Below are positions 24,061-31,996 of a DNA stretch of 42,138 nt, piece after piece. The position numbers were made by a program, and so were the translations under genes. Position 1 is the stretch's first letter; the number at the start of each line of letters is the position of its first letter. The stretch is from Jatrophihabitans sp. GTDB lineage: Bacteria > Actinomycetota > Actinomycetes > Mycobacteriales > Jatrophihabitantaceae. The stretch is from assembly GCA_025927835.1 (NCBI GenBank), contig JAICKR010000008.1, positions 1 to 42,138 of the forward strand. Reading direction: 5' to 3'. The notes under the pieces are model-generated. The model ran no database searches. It saw only the letters and a list, made by a program, of their open reading frames with translations, and was not told where the DNA came from.

Positions 24061-24094
24061 GTGCGCATTTCCGCTTGGCGCACCGGCGTAGCGT
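24061..24094. promoter_or_regulatory. Inverted repeat and -10 element before the HelR-like gene
   Basis: GTGCGC (24061-24066) and GCGCAC (24078-24083) form a 6-bp-arm inverted repeat with 11 bp between, in the 46-bp gap separating the divergent kinase and HelR-like genes. TAGCGT (24089-24094) is a possible -10, 9 nt before the GTG at 24104. The repeat covers the -35 position. Confidence 0.4.
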
Positions 24095-24103
24095 CGAACA
24101 ACC

Positions 24104-26131
24104 GTGACGGCTGATCCGCTCAGTGCCGAACGTTCCCACCTCGAGCTCGCCCGCGGCTGCCTCGTCGCGATGCGCGAGTCCGCGTCCCACATCGCCGACT
24201 ACGGCGTGGACGAGCTCGCGAGCTACGCGCTCGGCCAGGTTCGCGCGCAACGTCTCGCCGCGCTCAGCGCCGAGCCCGACGCACCCCCGTTCTTCGGCCG
24301 CATCGACCGTGATCGGGACAGTGACATGCACGCGTCGCAAGCTCCCCTCGGCAGCGGCCCCGGCGTCGAGGTCTTCCATCTCGGCCGCCGGCACGTGCGC
24401 GACGACGCCGGCGAACCGGTGGTGATCGACTGGCGCGCGCCGCTCGCCCGCGCCTTCTACCGCGCCACCCCGGACGACCGGATGGGCGTGCGACTGCGCC
24501 GCCGGTTCGGTTTCGCAGCCGGCGAGCTCACCTCGTTCGAGGACGAGCACCTCGACCGCGGCGAGTCGCTGGGCCTCGCGTCCGACCTGCTGCGCGAGGA
24601 GATCGAACGGCCCCGCGTCGGCCCCATGCGCGACATCGTCGCCACCATCCAGCCCGACCAGGACGCGCTGGTCCGCGCCGACCTGGACACCTCGCTGTGC
24701 ATCCAGGGCGCACCTGGCACCGGCAAGACCGCGGTCGGGTTGCACCGCGCCGCGTTCCTGCTCTACACGTTCCCCGACCGGCTGCGCCGCTCCGGCGTGC
24801 TCGTCGTCGGGCCGAACACGGCGTTCCTGCACTACATCGGCCAGGTGCTGCCCTCGCTCGGCGAGGTCGGCATCACGCAGAGCACGATCGCCGGGCTGCT
24901 CGCCTGGACGCCACGCGGCGACGAGGACGAGCAGCTGGCCGTGTTGAAGGGCGACGCACGGCTGGCCGACGTCCTGCGCCGCGCGATCGTCACGCACGTC
25001 GCGAAGCCCGAGGACGACCTCGTCGCGATCGTCGGGACCCGCCGCTACCGGGTCGGCGCACACCACCTGCGCCGCTACGTCGACGACGCACGCCGCGCGT
25101 TCGGCGCCGGGCTGCGCTGGTCGGTGGCGCGCGAGCGGCTGCGCACCCAGGTCGCCGAGGACGTCCGCCGCCAGCGTGAGGACGCCGGCGGCGCGCCCAG
25201 CGACGCGGAGACCGCACGCGTGGCCCGCTCGCCCGCAGCCCGCGAATGGGTGGACGCGGTGTGGCCGGAGCTGTCCGCTCCGCAGCTGCTCGCCCGGCTC
25301 TACGACGATCGCGAGTTCCTCGCGCGCTGTTCACGTACCGCGCTCACCGACGACGAACGGGACGCGCTGCACCGCTCGGCTTCGCCCTCGCTCAAGTCGA
25401 TCACCTGGACGCCCGCGGACTGCGTCCTGCTCGACGAGTTGGACGCGCTGATCAACGGCACCGACACGTTCGTGCACGCCGTCGTCGACGAGGCGCAGGA
25501 CCTGTCGGCGATGCAGTGCCGCGCGGTCGCGCGTCGCTGCCCGCTCGGTTCGCTGACCGTACTCGGCGACCTCGCCCAGGCGACGACGCCGTGGGCGCCG
25601 GGCTCATGGGCGGCGACGCTCACCCACCTCGGTCACGACGGCGCCGTGCTGCAACCGCTCACCGTCGGCTACCGCGTGCCCGGCGAGGTGCTCGAGCTGG
25701 CGAACCGACTGCTGCCGCATATCACCGTCGATGTCCCGGCCGCGACGTCGGTGCGTCAGGGCGAGGGCACGCTGGGCATCACATCGCGCGGCGCGCTCGC
25801 CGACGCGGTACGCGAATGCCTCGCGGTCGAGGGCTCGATCGGTGTCATCGCACCGGACGCCGACGTGTCGGCCGTCCTGACGGAACTGCGCGGGTCGGGT
25901 ATCGACGCGCATCCGCTCGAGGACGACACCGACCCGCGCGTGGCCGTCGTGCCCGCGTCCACCGCGAAGGGGCTCGAGTTCGACTCGGTGGTGCTCGTCG
26001 AGCCTGCCGCGATCGTCGCGGCCGAAGCGACCCGGGTCGGTGGACTGCGCCGGCTCTACGTCGTGCTCACCCGCGCGGTGTCGCGGCTGCGCATCGTCCA
26101 CGACGAACCGTTGCCCGCCGAACTCACATGA
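24104..26131 (+). CDS. helR: HelD/HelR-like RNA-polymerase-associated SF1 helicase-type ATPase
   Basis: Encodes 675 residues. The N-terminal helical part (about 1-75) resembles the HelD coiled coil that enters the polymerase secondary channel. Walker A GAPGTGKT (202-209), Walker B DEAQD (462-466), VLGDLAQATTPW and the late STAKGLEFDSVVLVEP and YVVLTRAVSRLRI motifs follow UvrD/HelD order. In actinomycetes, HelD-type proteins release stalled RNA polymerase, and the HelR branch displaces rifamycins. The length and motif spacing fit that class. Whether this member confers drug tolerance is inference. The end overlaps the convergent CD225 gene by 8 bp. Confidence 0.85.
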   Translation: MTADPLSAERSHLELARGCLVAMRESASHIADYGVDELASYALGQVRAQRLAALSAEPDAPPFFGRIDRDRDSDMHASQAPLGSGPGVEVFHLGRRHVRDDAGEPVVIDWRAPLARAFYRATPDDRMGVRLRRRFGFAAGELTSFEDEHLDRGESLGLASDLLREEIERPRVGPMRDIVATIQPDQDALVRADLDTSLCIQGAPGTGKTAVGLHRAAFLLYTFPDRLRRSGVLVVGPNTAFLHYIGQVLPSLGEVGITQSTIAGLLAWTPRGDEDEQLAVLKGDARLADVLRRAIVTHVAKPEDDLVAIVGTRRYRVGAHHLRRYVDDARRAFGAGLRWSVARERLRTQVAEDVRRQREDAGGAPSDAETARVARSPAAREWVDAVWPELSAPQLLARLYDDREFLARCSRTALTDDERDALHRSASPSLKSITWTPADCVLLDELDALINGTDTFVHAVVDEAQDLSAMQCRAVARRCPLGSLTVLGDLAQATTPWAPGSWAATLTHLGHDGAVLQPLTVGYRVPGEVLELANRLLPHITVDVPAATSVRQGEGTLGITSRGALADAVRECLAVEGSIGVIAPDADVSAVLTELRGSGIDAHPLEDDTDPRVAVVPASTAKGLEFDSVVLVEPAAIVAAEATRVGGLRRLYVVLTRAVSRLRIVHDEPLPAELT

Positions 26132-26546
26132 CGCTGGCGGACGAGAACACCGCTACCGAGAACACGAGGAAGAACACCACCAACGCGATGCCGATGACCA
26201 GCGCAATGACGCCGTACCGCTTGACGTCCTGAGCGGCGCGCAGCGCGCCGGCGACGTCGCCGCGGTAGAACGCACTGTCGATCTTCGAGTAGCTGATGAA
26301 TGCCGGGATCGCAAGCGGCCAGAAGAGGAGCAGGGCGACGACCGCCCAGCCGACGTGGCCAGGCGGCGGGCCGTAGCCGGGCGGCGGACCGTAACCGGGC
26401 GGGCCGTAACCGGGCGGCGGCGCGTACCCCGGACGGCCGTAGCCGTAGCTCTGTGGTGGATATGCGGGCGGCGGGTAGCCCGGCGGCTGCTGCCACTGGG
26501 CCTGCCCCGGCGGCGGCTCATCACCCGGCTGCGACGGCTGGCTCAT
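26124..26546 (-). CDS. CD225/dispanin family small membrane protein
   Basis: Encodes 140 residues with a Shine-Dalgarno-like gggggag upstream. Residues 1-64 are Pro/Gly/Tyr-rich repeats (PPGYGPPPGYG type). Then come a first membrane segment (VGWAVVALLLFWPLAIPAF), a cytoplasmic loop with YSKIDSAFYRGDVAGALRAA, and a second membrane segment (YGVIALVIGIALVVFFLVF). The FWPL-P-A-G-D-GA pattern is that of the CD225/dispanin domain, known from interferon-induced transmembrane proteins and widely found in actinobacteria with uncertain roles, perhaps membrane shape or fusion. No operon partner. Confidence 0.85.
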   Translation of the reverse strand: MSQPSQPGDEPPPGQAQWQQPPGYPPPAYPPQSYGYGRPGYAPPPGYGPPGYGPPPGYGPPPGHVGWAVVALLLFWPLAIPAFISYSKIDSAFYRGDVAGALRAAQDVKRYGVIALVIGIALVVFFLVFSVAVFSSASVM

Positions 26547-26609
26547 CGGCTCCCCCTCGGCTCGTGCGCGAATCGTACGGGCGGCGCTAACGGTCTACGC
26601 TCCCGGCGC

Positions 26610-27404
26610 ATGACGAGCAAGTACCTGTACGACCAGGGTTGGAGCGAGGAGCGGGCGCGGCTGGCCGGCATCGAGGCGATGTGGGACGTCGGTACCCGCG
26701 ACGTGCTGGCCCGGCACGGCGCGCAGCCGGGCGCGGCCGCACTCGAGGTCGGCGCCGGTGGCGGTTCGGTCGTCGCGTGGCTCGCCGAGCAGGTCGGCCC
26801 ACGCGGTCGCGTCCTGGCCACCGACCTGGACCCGCGTTTCGTCGAGCCGCTCGCCTCGGACGTCGTCGAGGTGCGCCGCGCAGACGTCGTCGAGGACGAG
26901 CTGCCCGTGGGCGAGTTCGACGTCGTGCACACCCGGCTGGTGCTCGAGCACCTGTCGGGCCGCGACGCCGCGCTCGATCGGCTCGTCCGCGCCCTGAAGC
27001 CGGGCGGCTGGCTCGTCGTGGAGGACTACGACTGGACGTCGTTCGGCTTCGACCCGGACGGTGAGGTTGAGTCGCGGGCCGCCAACGCGGTGGTCGCGCT
27101 GATGACGCAGGCCGGGTTCGACGCCACGTTCGGACGCCGCGTGGTGAGCGAGCTCGCCGCCCGCGGGCTGACGGACGTGCACGGCGAGGCACGCGCGCTG
27201 GTGATCGACAGCGGGCACCCCGGCTCGGCCTTCTTCACGCTCTCCTTCGACCAACTCGCACCCGCGACGGTGCAGGCGGGCCTGCTCACCGACGCGGACG
27301 TCACCGCGATGCGGGGGCGGTTGCAGGCGGACGACTGGCACGTGTTCACACCCACCGTCGTCGCGGCACTCGGCCGCAAACCCGGCGCCGATCCGGCGGA
27401 GTGA
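26610..27404 (+). CDS. Class I SAM-dependent methyltransferase
   Basis: Encodes 264 residues from the ATG at 26610. Motif I ALEVGAGGGSVVAWL (E46-x-G48-x-G50), the acidic end of beta-2 in VLATDLDPRF, and VVHTRLVLEHL-ALKPGGWLVVEDY in beta-4/5 show a complete Rossmann-type SAM fold. The start MTSKYLYDQGWSEER fits small-molecule methyltransferases of the UbiE/TylF-like kind; the substrate is unknown. TACGCT (26596-26601) lies 8 nt upstream, consistent with a leaderless or near-leaderless mRNA. The frame upstream to 26040 is rejected as antisense to the CD225 gene. Its TGA sits inside a CRP-like palindrome. Confidence 0.87.
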   Translation: MTSKYLYDQGWSEERARLAGIEAMWDVGTRDVLARHGAQPGAAALEVGAGGGSVVAWLAEQVGPRGRVLATDLDPRFVEPLASDVVEVRRADVVEDELPVGEFDVVHTRLVLEHLSGRDAALDRLVRALKPGGWLVVEDYDWTSFGFDPDGEVESRAANAVVALMTQAGFDATFGRRVVSELAARGLTDVHGEARALVIDSGHPGSAFFTLSFDQLAPATVQAGLLTDADVTAMRGRLQADDWHVFTPTVVAALGRKPGADPAE

Positions 27405-27414
27405 CCGCGATCAC
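27401..27414. promoter_or_regulatory. CRP/GlxR-type binding site upstream of the dehydrogenase operon
   Basis: GTGACCGCGATCAC is a perfect GTGA-N6-TCAC, the core of the CRP family consensus (TGTGA-N6-TCACA). It overlaps the stop codon of the methyltransferase gene and is 122 bp before the E1alpha start. TATGGT (27418-27423) could be a -10, which would place the site in the core promoter, but a better promoter further down cannot be excluded. A second inverted repeat, GGTAC-N9-GTACC, lies at 27447-27465. Confidence 0.45.
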
Positions 27415-27535
27415 GGATATGGTAGGAACCCCTGGGTAGTCCGGCCGGTACGCCACCCCTGTACCAACGGACGACCCACCGAAGTTGGCGCGTCGACGGA
27501 CACCCCGGCCGGCGTCTGACACTAGGAGTTGCTCG

Positions 27536-28648
27536 TTGAGCGAACACGTCCATGCGGTGCACCCGGAACCGGACATGGTCCAGCTGCTGACGCCGGAAGG
27601 GCAGCGGGTCGACAATCCGGATTACCCGCTCGACATCAGCGACGACGAGATCGCCGGTTTCTACCGCGACCTCGTCCTCGTGCGGCGCATCGACACCGAG
27701 GCGATCGCGCTGCAGCGCCAGGGTGAGCTCGGCCTGTGGGCGAGCCTGCTCGGCCAGGAGGCGGCGCAGATCGGCGCCGGCCGCGCGCTGCGCCAGCACG
27801 ACATGGCATTCCCGACCTATCGCGAACACGGGGTTGCGTGGTGTCGCAACGTCGATCCGCTGACCCTGCTGGGCCTGTTCCGTGGCACCAACCTCGGCGG
27901 TTTCGACCCGCGAGAGCACAACTTCAACCTGTACACGATCGTGATCGGCGCGCAGACCCTGCACGCAGCCGGCTACGCAATGGGTGTGATCCGCGACGGT
28001 GCGGTGGGCACCGGCGACCCGACTCGCGACACCGCGGTACTCGCGTTCTTCGGCGACGGGGCGTCCAGCCAGGGCGACGTGAACGAGAGCTTCGTGTGGG
28101 CCGCAGCGGGCAACCTGCCGGTCGTGTTCTTCTGCCAGAACAACCAGTGGGCGATCAGCGAGCCGGTCGAGCGGCAGAGCCGGGTGCCGCTGTACCGGCG
28201 CGCGTCGGGCTTCGGGTTCCCCGGCGTGCGGGTCGACGGCAACGACGTGCTCGCCTCCTACGCAGTAACGCGCCGCGCCCTCGACGATGCGCGCAACGCG
28301 CAGGGCCCGACCCTGATCGAGGCGTACACGTACCGGATGAACCCGCACACCACCAACGACGACCCGCGCCGCTACCAGCTGGGCAGCGAACGCGAGACGT
28401 GGAAGCTCAAGGACCCGATCGAACGCGTCCGCGCCTACCTCACCCGCGAGGCCAAGCTCGGCCCGGACTTCTTCGACGACGTCGAGCAGGAAGCGCGCAA
28501 GCTCGCCGAGCACATCCGCAGCGGTTGCCGCGAGCTGCCCGACCCGACACCGGAGTCGGTGTTCGACGACGTGTACGTGACGATGCCCGACGAGCTGCGC
28601 GAACAGCGCACCGATTTCACCGAGTTCGTCGCGGAGGTGTCGGCATGA
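27536..28648 (+). CDS. pdhA: 2-oxo acid dehydrogenase (pyruvate or branched-chain) E1 component, alpha subunit
   Basis: Encodes 370 residues from a TTG at 27536, supported by AGGAG at 27524-27528, 7 bp upstream. LQRQGELGLWASLLGQEAAQ and the thiamine-diphosphate motif GDGASSQGDVNES (from G173) to CQNNQWAIS are clear. It decarboxylates a 2-oxo acid and passes the acyl group to the lipoyl arm of E2. The mycobacterial counterpart is now called BkdA (branched-chain), and pyruvate versus branched-chain use cannot be settled here. First gene of a three-gene operon; the stop overlaps the beta-subunit ATG. No E3 gene is nearby. Confidence 0.9.
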   Translation: MSEHVHAVHPEPDMVQLLTPEGQRVDNPDYPLDISDDEIAGFYRDLVLVRRIDTEAIALQRQGELGLWASLLGQEAAQIGAGRALRQHDMAFPTYREHGVAWCRNVDPLTLLGLFRGTNLGGFDPREHNFNLYTIVIGAQTLHAAGYAMGVIRDGAVGTGDPTRDTAVLAFFGDGASSQGDVNESFVWAAAGNLPVVFFCQNNQWAISEPVERQSRVPLYRRASGFGFPGVRVDGNDVLASYAVTRRALDDARNAQGPTLIEAYTYRMNPHTTNDDPRRYQLGSERETWKLKDPIERVRAYLTREAKLGPDFFDDVEQEARKLAEHIRSGCRELPDPTPESVFDDVYVTMPDELREQRTDFTEFVAEVSA

Positions 28649-29622
28649 GCGACACCCCGATGACGATGGCGAAGGCGCTCAACGAGGGCCTGCGCAAGGC
28701 CATGGAGCGCGACCCGAAGGTCGTGATCATGGGCGAGGACGTCGGCAAGCTCGGCGGCGTCTTCCGCATCACCGACGGGCTGCAGAAGGACTTCGGCGAG
28801 GACCGGGTCATCGACACCCCGCTCGCCGAGTCGGGCATCATCGGCACCGCGGTCGGCCTCGCGATCCGCGGCTACCGGCCGGTCTGCGAGATCCAGTTCG
28901 ACGGCTTCGTCTTCCCCGGCTTCGACCAGATCGTCAATCAGGTCGCGAAGTTCCACAACCGCTCGGCCGGGCTGGTGAAGATGCCGATCACCATCCGCAT
29001 CCCGTCCGGCGGCGGTATCGGCGCGGTCGAGCACCACAGCGAGTCGGTCGAGACCTACTTCGCGCACACCGCCGGCTTGAAGGTGGTCGCCTGCTCGAAC
29101 CCGTCCGACGCCTACTGGATGATCCAGGACGCGGTCGCCGACGACGACCCGGTGATCTTCATCGAGCCCAAGCGGCTCTACCACGCGGCCAAGGCCGACA
29201 TTGCCGATGCCCCGACGGCGCTGTACCAGGCGCGCGTCGTACGTCCCGGTCAGCACGTCACGGTCGTCGGCTACGGCGGCACGATGAGCACGCTGCTCGA
29301 GTCGGCGAAGGTGGCCGCCGAGGACGGCATCGAACTCGAGGTCATCGACCTGCGCTCGGTGTCCCCGCTCGACATCGCCACGGTGATCGAGTCGGTGCAA
29401 CGCACCGGACGTCTCGTCGTCGTGCACGAGGCGCCGCAGAGTTTCGGCATCGGCGCAGAGATCGCGGCGCGGGTCACCGAGCAGGCCTTCTACTCGCTCG
29501 AGGCGCCGGTGCTGCGCGTGACCGGCTACGACACCCCGTACCCGCCGAGCCGGCTCGAGCACGAGTGGCTGCCCAACCTCGACCGGGTGCTCGACGCCGT
29601 CGACAAGGCCCTGGAGTTCTAA
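28645..29622 (+). CDS. pdhB: 2-oxo acid dehydrogenase E1 component, beta subunit
   Basis: Encodes 325 residues, the standard E1beta length. MTMAKALNEGLRKAMERDPK, MGEDVGKLGGVFRIT, IDTPLAESGIIGTAVGLAIR and EHHSESVETYFAHTAGLKVV are conserved transketolase-type blocks; the C-terminal domain has VIDLRSVSPLD and YDTPYPPSRLEHEWLP. It forms the alpha2-beta2 E1 tetramer with the upstream product. The ATGA overlap with pdhA assures balanced synthesis, and the E2 gene begins 3 bp downstream. Confidence 0.93.
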   Translation: MSDTPMTMAKALNEGLRKAMERDPKVVIMGEDVGKLGGVFRITDGLQKDFGEDRVIDTPLAESGIIGTAVGLAIRGYRPVCEIQFDGFVFPGFDQIVNQVAKFHNRSAGLVKMPITIRIPSGGGIGAVEHHSESVETYFAHTAGLKVVACSNPSDAYWMIQDAVADDDPVIFIEPKRLYHAAKADIADAPTALYQARVVRPGQHVTVVGYGGTMSTLLESAKVAAEDGIELEVIDLRSVSPLDIATVIESVQRTGRLVVVHEAPQSFGIGAEIAARVTEQAFYSLEAPVLRVTGYDTPYPPSRLEHEWLPNLDRVLDAVDKALEF

Positions 29623-29625
29623 GAC

Positions 29626-31026
29626 ATGGCTGTCCAGCAGTTCAAGCTTCCCGACCTCGGCGAGGGACTCACCGAGGGCGACATCCTCAAGTGGACGGTC
29701 GCCGTCGGCGACACCGTCGACGTCAACGACACGATCGCCGAGGTCGAGACCGTCAAGGCCGCGGTGGAGCTGCCCTCGCCGTGGGCGGGCGTGGTCACCG
29801 CGCTGCACGCGGCCGAGGGCGAGACCGTGCCGGTCGGCACCGCGATCATCTCGATCGACGTGGGCGGCAGCACGGCGCCGGGAGTCGCCGAGGACCTGGT
29901 GCCCGGCCTGCCCGGTGAGACAGGGCTGGCCGGCCCGGCCGCCGAGGAGAAGCAGATGACCCTCGTCGGCTACGGCCCGAAGGAGGAGTCCGGCGGGCGG
30001 CGCCGCCGCCGCCGTGCCGAAGCCACGGCCGCCGGCGCGCACGCGTCGTTCAACATCCCGCCGTCGAGCACCGAGCACCCCGCGCCGCCACCCGGGCACG
30101 AGGAACCGCCGGCGGAGGCGCCGCGCGCCGCCCCGCACCGGGTGCTGGCCAAGCCGCCGGTCCGCAAGCTCGCGAAGACGCTCGGCGTCGACCTCGGCGA
30201 CGTAACCCCGACCGGCCCGAACGGCACCATCACCCGCTCTGACGTGGAATCGGCGAGCGGCGAACAGCCCGACGGCGCCGTCGGCGTCGGGTCCGTCGGC
30301 CGGCACGCAGCGCCGGGCAGCCGCGAGACGCGCATCCCGATCAAGGGGGTGCGCAAGCACACCGCGGCGGCGATGGTCGCCTCGGCGTTCACCGCGCCAC
30401 ATGTCACCGAGTTCGTCACCTGCGACGTCACGGCCACGATGGAGTTGCGTGACCGCGTCGCCGCCCGCCGCGACTTCCGCGACGTCAAGGTCGGCCCGCT
30501 GCTGTTCGTGGCGAAGGCGGTGCTGCTCGCCGTCCGCAACACCCCGGAGATCAACGCGAGCTGGGACGACGCGGCCGGCGAGATCGTGCTCAAGCACTTC
30601 GTCAACCTTGGCATCGCCGCCGCGACCGAGCGCGGGTTGATCGTCCCGAACGTGAAGGACGCCGATCAGCTGTCCCTGCACGATCTCGCCGTCGCACTCG
30701 GCCGGCTCACCGACACCGCACGCTCCGGCAGGACGCCGCCGGCGGACATGTCCGGCGGCACGTTCACGATCACCAACGTCGGCGTGTTCGGGGTCGACAC
30801 CGGCACCCCGATCCTCAACCCGGGTGAGTCCGGCATCCTGGCGTTCGGCGCGGTGCGCCGGATGCCGTGGGTCGTGGGTGGCGGCAGCGACGAGCGGATC
30901 GAGCCGCGCTGGGTCACCCAGCTGGCGGTGTCGTTCGACCATCGGCTGGTGGACGGGCAGCAGGGTTCACGATTCCTGGCCGATGTCGCCGCCGTCCTGA
31001 CTGATCCGGGGATGTCACTGCTCTAG
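29626..31026 (+). CDS. pdhC: 2-oxo acid dehydrogenase E2 component (dihydrolipoamide acyltransferase)
   Basis: Encodes 466 residues. A single lipoyl domain (1-80) has the lipoylated K44 in VETVKAAVELP. A Pro/Ala-rich linker with an RRRRRR-like basic patch follows, then the peripheral subunit-binding domain (about 173-208: VRKLAKTLGVDLGDVTPTG) and the catalytic domain (about 240-466) ending SFDHRLVDGQQGSRFLADVA, with catalytic H439 and D443. The acyl group moves from the lipoyl arm to CoA. The substrate is pyruvate or a branched-chain acid. Final gene of the operon. Confidence 0.93.
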   Translation: MAVQQFKLPDLGEGLTEGDILKWTVAVGDTVDVNDTIAEVETVKAAVELPSPWAGVVTALHAAEGETVPVGTAIISIDVGGSTAPGVAEDLVPGLPGETGLAGPAAEEKQMTLVGYGPKEESGGRRRRRRAEATAAGAHASFNIPPSSTEHPAPPPGHEEPPAEAPRAAPHRVLAKPPVRKLAKTLGVDLGDVTPTGPNGTITRSDVESASGEQPDGAVGVGSVGRHAAPGSRETRIPIKGVRKHTAAAMVASAFTAPHVTEFVTCDVTATMELRDRVAARRDFRDVKVGPLLFVAKAVLLAVRNTPEINASWDDAAGEIVLKHFVNLGIAAATERGLIVPNVKDADQLSLHDLAVALGRLTDTARSGRTPPADMSGGTFTITNVGVFGVDTGTPILNPGESGILAFGAVRRMPWVVGGGSDERIEPRWVTQLAVSFDHRLVDGQQGSRFLADVAAVLTDPGMSLL

Positions 31027-31068
31027 ACCCTAGTGACGTTAGACACCAGACGGCATGTAGCCGTGATT

Positions 31069-31104
31069 TGTTCTGTTGAAGCACATACACTGGCTAACAG
31101 AACA
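31069..31104 (+). promoter_or_regulatory. Promoter of the 44-residue gene enclosed by a perfect 9-bp inverted repeat
   Basis: TGTTCTGTT (31069-31077) and AACAGAACA (31096-31104) are perfect 9-bp complements separated by 18 bp. The spacer contains TACACT (31086-31091), a good -10, with GTGATT 17 bp before it as a weak -35. The right arm lies at or just after the presumed start of transcription. A dimeric repressor bound to both arms would block the promoter; alternatively the arms could form a hairpin. Confidence 0.5.
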
Positions 31105-31121
31105 CTCACGAAGGAGCCGTC

Positions 31122-31256
31122 ATGCACCGCCTGTCCCGCACTATGCGGCAGCGTCGTAACCGCCGCGACTTCGAGCGCGCCCTGCGCAACGCATCCCCCG
31201 CGATGCAGCAGGAGCTCTACGCGGCGGCGACCCACCAGGGTTTCAGGTTCCTGTAA
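31122..31256 (+). CDS. Short basic protein of 44 residues, function unknown
   Basis: Encodes MHRLSRTMRQRRNRRDFERA, then LRNASPAMQQELYAAATHQG, then FRFL. AAGGAG at 31111-31116 sits 5 bp before the ATG, and a promoter with an inverted repeat lies just upstream, so the gene is probably real despite its size. The product is Arg-rich in its first half and predicted helical, with no membrane segment. It recalls short actinobacterial proteins of the same RRxRRxFERAL-x-AxPxMxxEL pattern, but I cannot name a family. It could bind nucleic acid or a larger complex; that is speculation. Confidence 0.65.
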   Translation: MHRLSRTMRQRRNRRDFERALRNASPAMQQELYAAATHQGFRFL

Positions 31257-31274
31257 CGAAACCCGCGCAACCGG

Positions 31275-31311
31275 CACCCCCTCACCCGCCACCAGCGGCG
31301 TGCAGGGGGTG
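31275..31311. terminator. Possible terminator between the 44-residue gene and the thioesterase gene
   Basis: CACCCCCT (31275-31282) pairs with AGGGGGTG (31304-31311); an inner CGCC/GGCG stem (31287-31290 with 31297-31300) can extend it. It lies between two convergent genes. No clear T-run follows on either strand, so efficiency is doubtful. Confidence 0.4.
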
Positions 31312-31325
31312 TTCAGCTTTCCGCC

Positions 31326-31925
31326 CTAGGGTTCGGAGGGGATGCGGTTCGCCGGGAAGATCTGCGCGACGTTCTCGGCGGTGAGCTTCAGGAATACGCC
31401 GCTGGCCTCGACCGTGGCTCGGCCGGCAAGCTCGACCCGGCCGGTGACGAACACCCGCCGGCCCTCGCTGCGGTCGACGGTCGCGCTGACCGTGAGCGGC
31501 CGGCCGAGCGGTGTCGGCGCGCGGTAGCGCAACTCCAGCGACACCGTCATCGCGGAGTGGCCGGACACGTACACCGCCTGGCCCATCGCGTGATCGAGCA
31601 GCAGGGAGAGCACCCCGCCGTGCGCGAGCCCAGGCCCGCCCTCGTGTGCCGCCCCCAGCACGACCGTGCCGGCCACGCCGCCCTCGATCGGCGCGGTGTG
31701 CAGCTGCGGCGCCCAAGGATGCGCGGTGCCGCCGACGATGCTCATCGGGTGGTACGGGCTGTCGTGCACGCGCTGCCCCGGCGGCTGGGCGTCCAGGTGC
31801 GCCGCGACCGCCTCGATCCGGGCGGCGGCGACGGCGAGCTCCTCTGCGTCGGCGCCGGTGCGCACGGCTGCGTCGTTCAGCGCGCGGACGGACGCACCGA
31901 GCCGGTCGTGCGGGTCCGTGGTCAC
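31326..31925 (-). CDS. PaaI family thioesterase (hotdog fold)
   Basis: Encodes 199 residues from the GTG at 31925. An N-terminal helical part (about 1-65) precedes a hotdog domain with GGPGLAHGGVLSLLLDHAMGQ-type central helix carrying the His-Gly-Gly motif, followed by VSLELRYRAPTPLGRPLTV. PaaI-type enzymes hydrolyse acyl-CoA thioesters. The GTG is preferred to an open frame reaching 31982 because TAAGCT (minus strand, 31931-31936) lies 5 nt upstream. Divergent from the thioredoxin-NHL gene across 71 bp. Confidence 0.85.
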   Translation of the reverse strand: MTTDPHDRLGASVRALNDAAVRTGADAEELAVAAARIEAVAAHLDAQPPGQRVHDSPYHPMSIVGGTAHPWAPQLHTAPIEGGVAGTVVLGAAHEGGPGLAHGGVLSLLLDHAMGQAVYVSGHSAMTVSLELRYRAPTPLGRPLTVSATVDRSEGRRVFVTGRVELAGRATVEASGVFLKLTAENVAQIFPANRIPSEP

Positions 31926-31996
31926 GCGCGCGAGCTTACTGGAACACGTTCTACTTCGGCGTGGAACAGCGGCGCCCGCCACTACCTTGACCAGAC

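Noticed and set aside
31014-31037. Inverted repeat GTCACT-N12-AGTGAC across the pdhC stop, as a terminator
   Set aside because: Only six Watson-Crick pairs, a 12-nt loop and no T-run follow; too weak to call.
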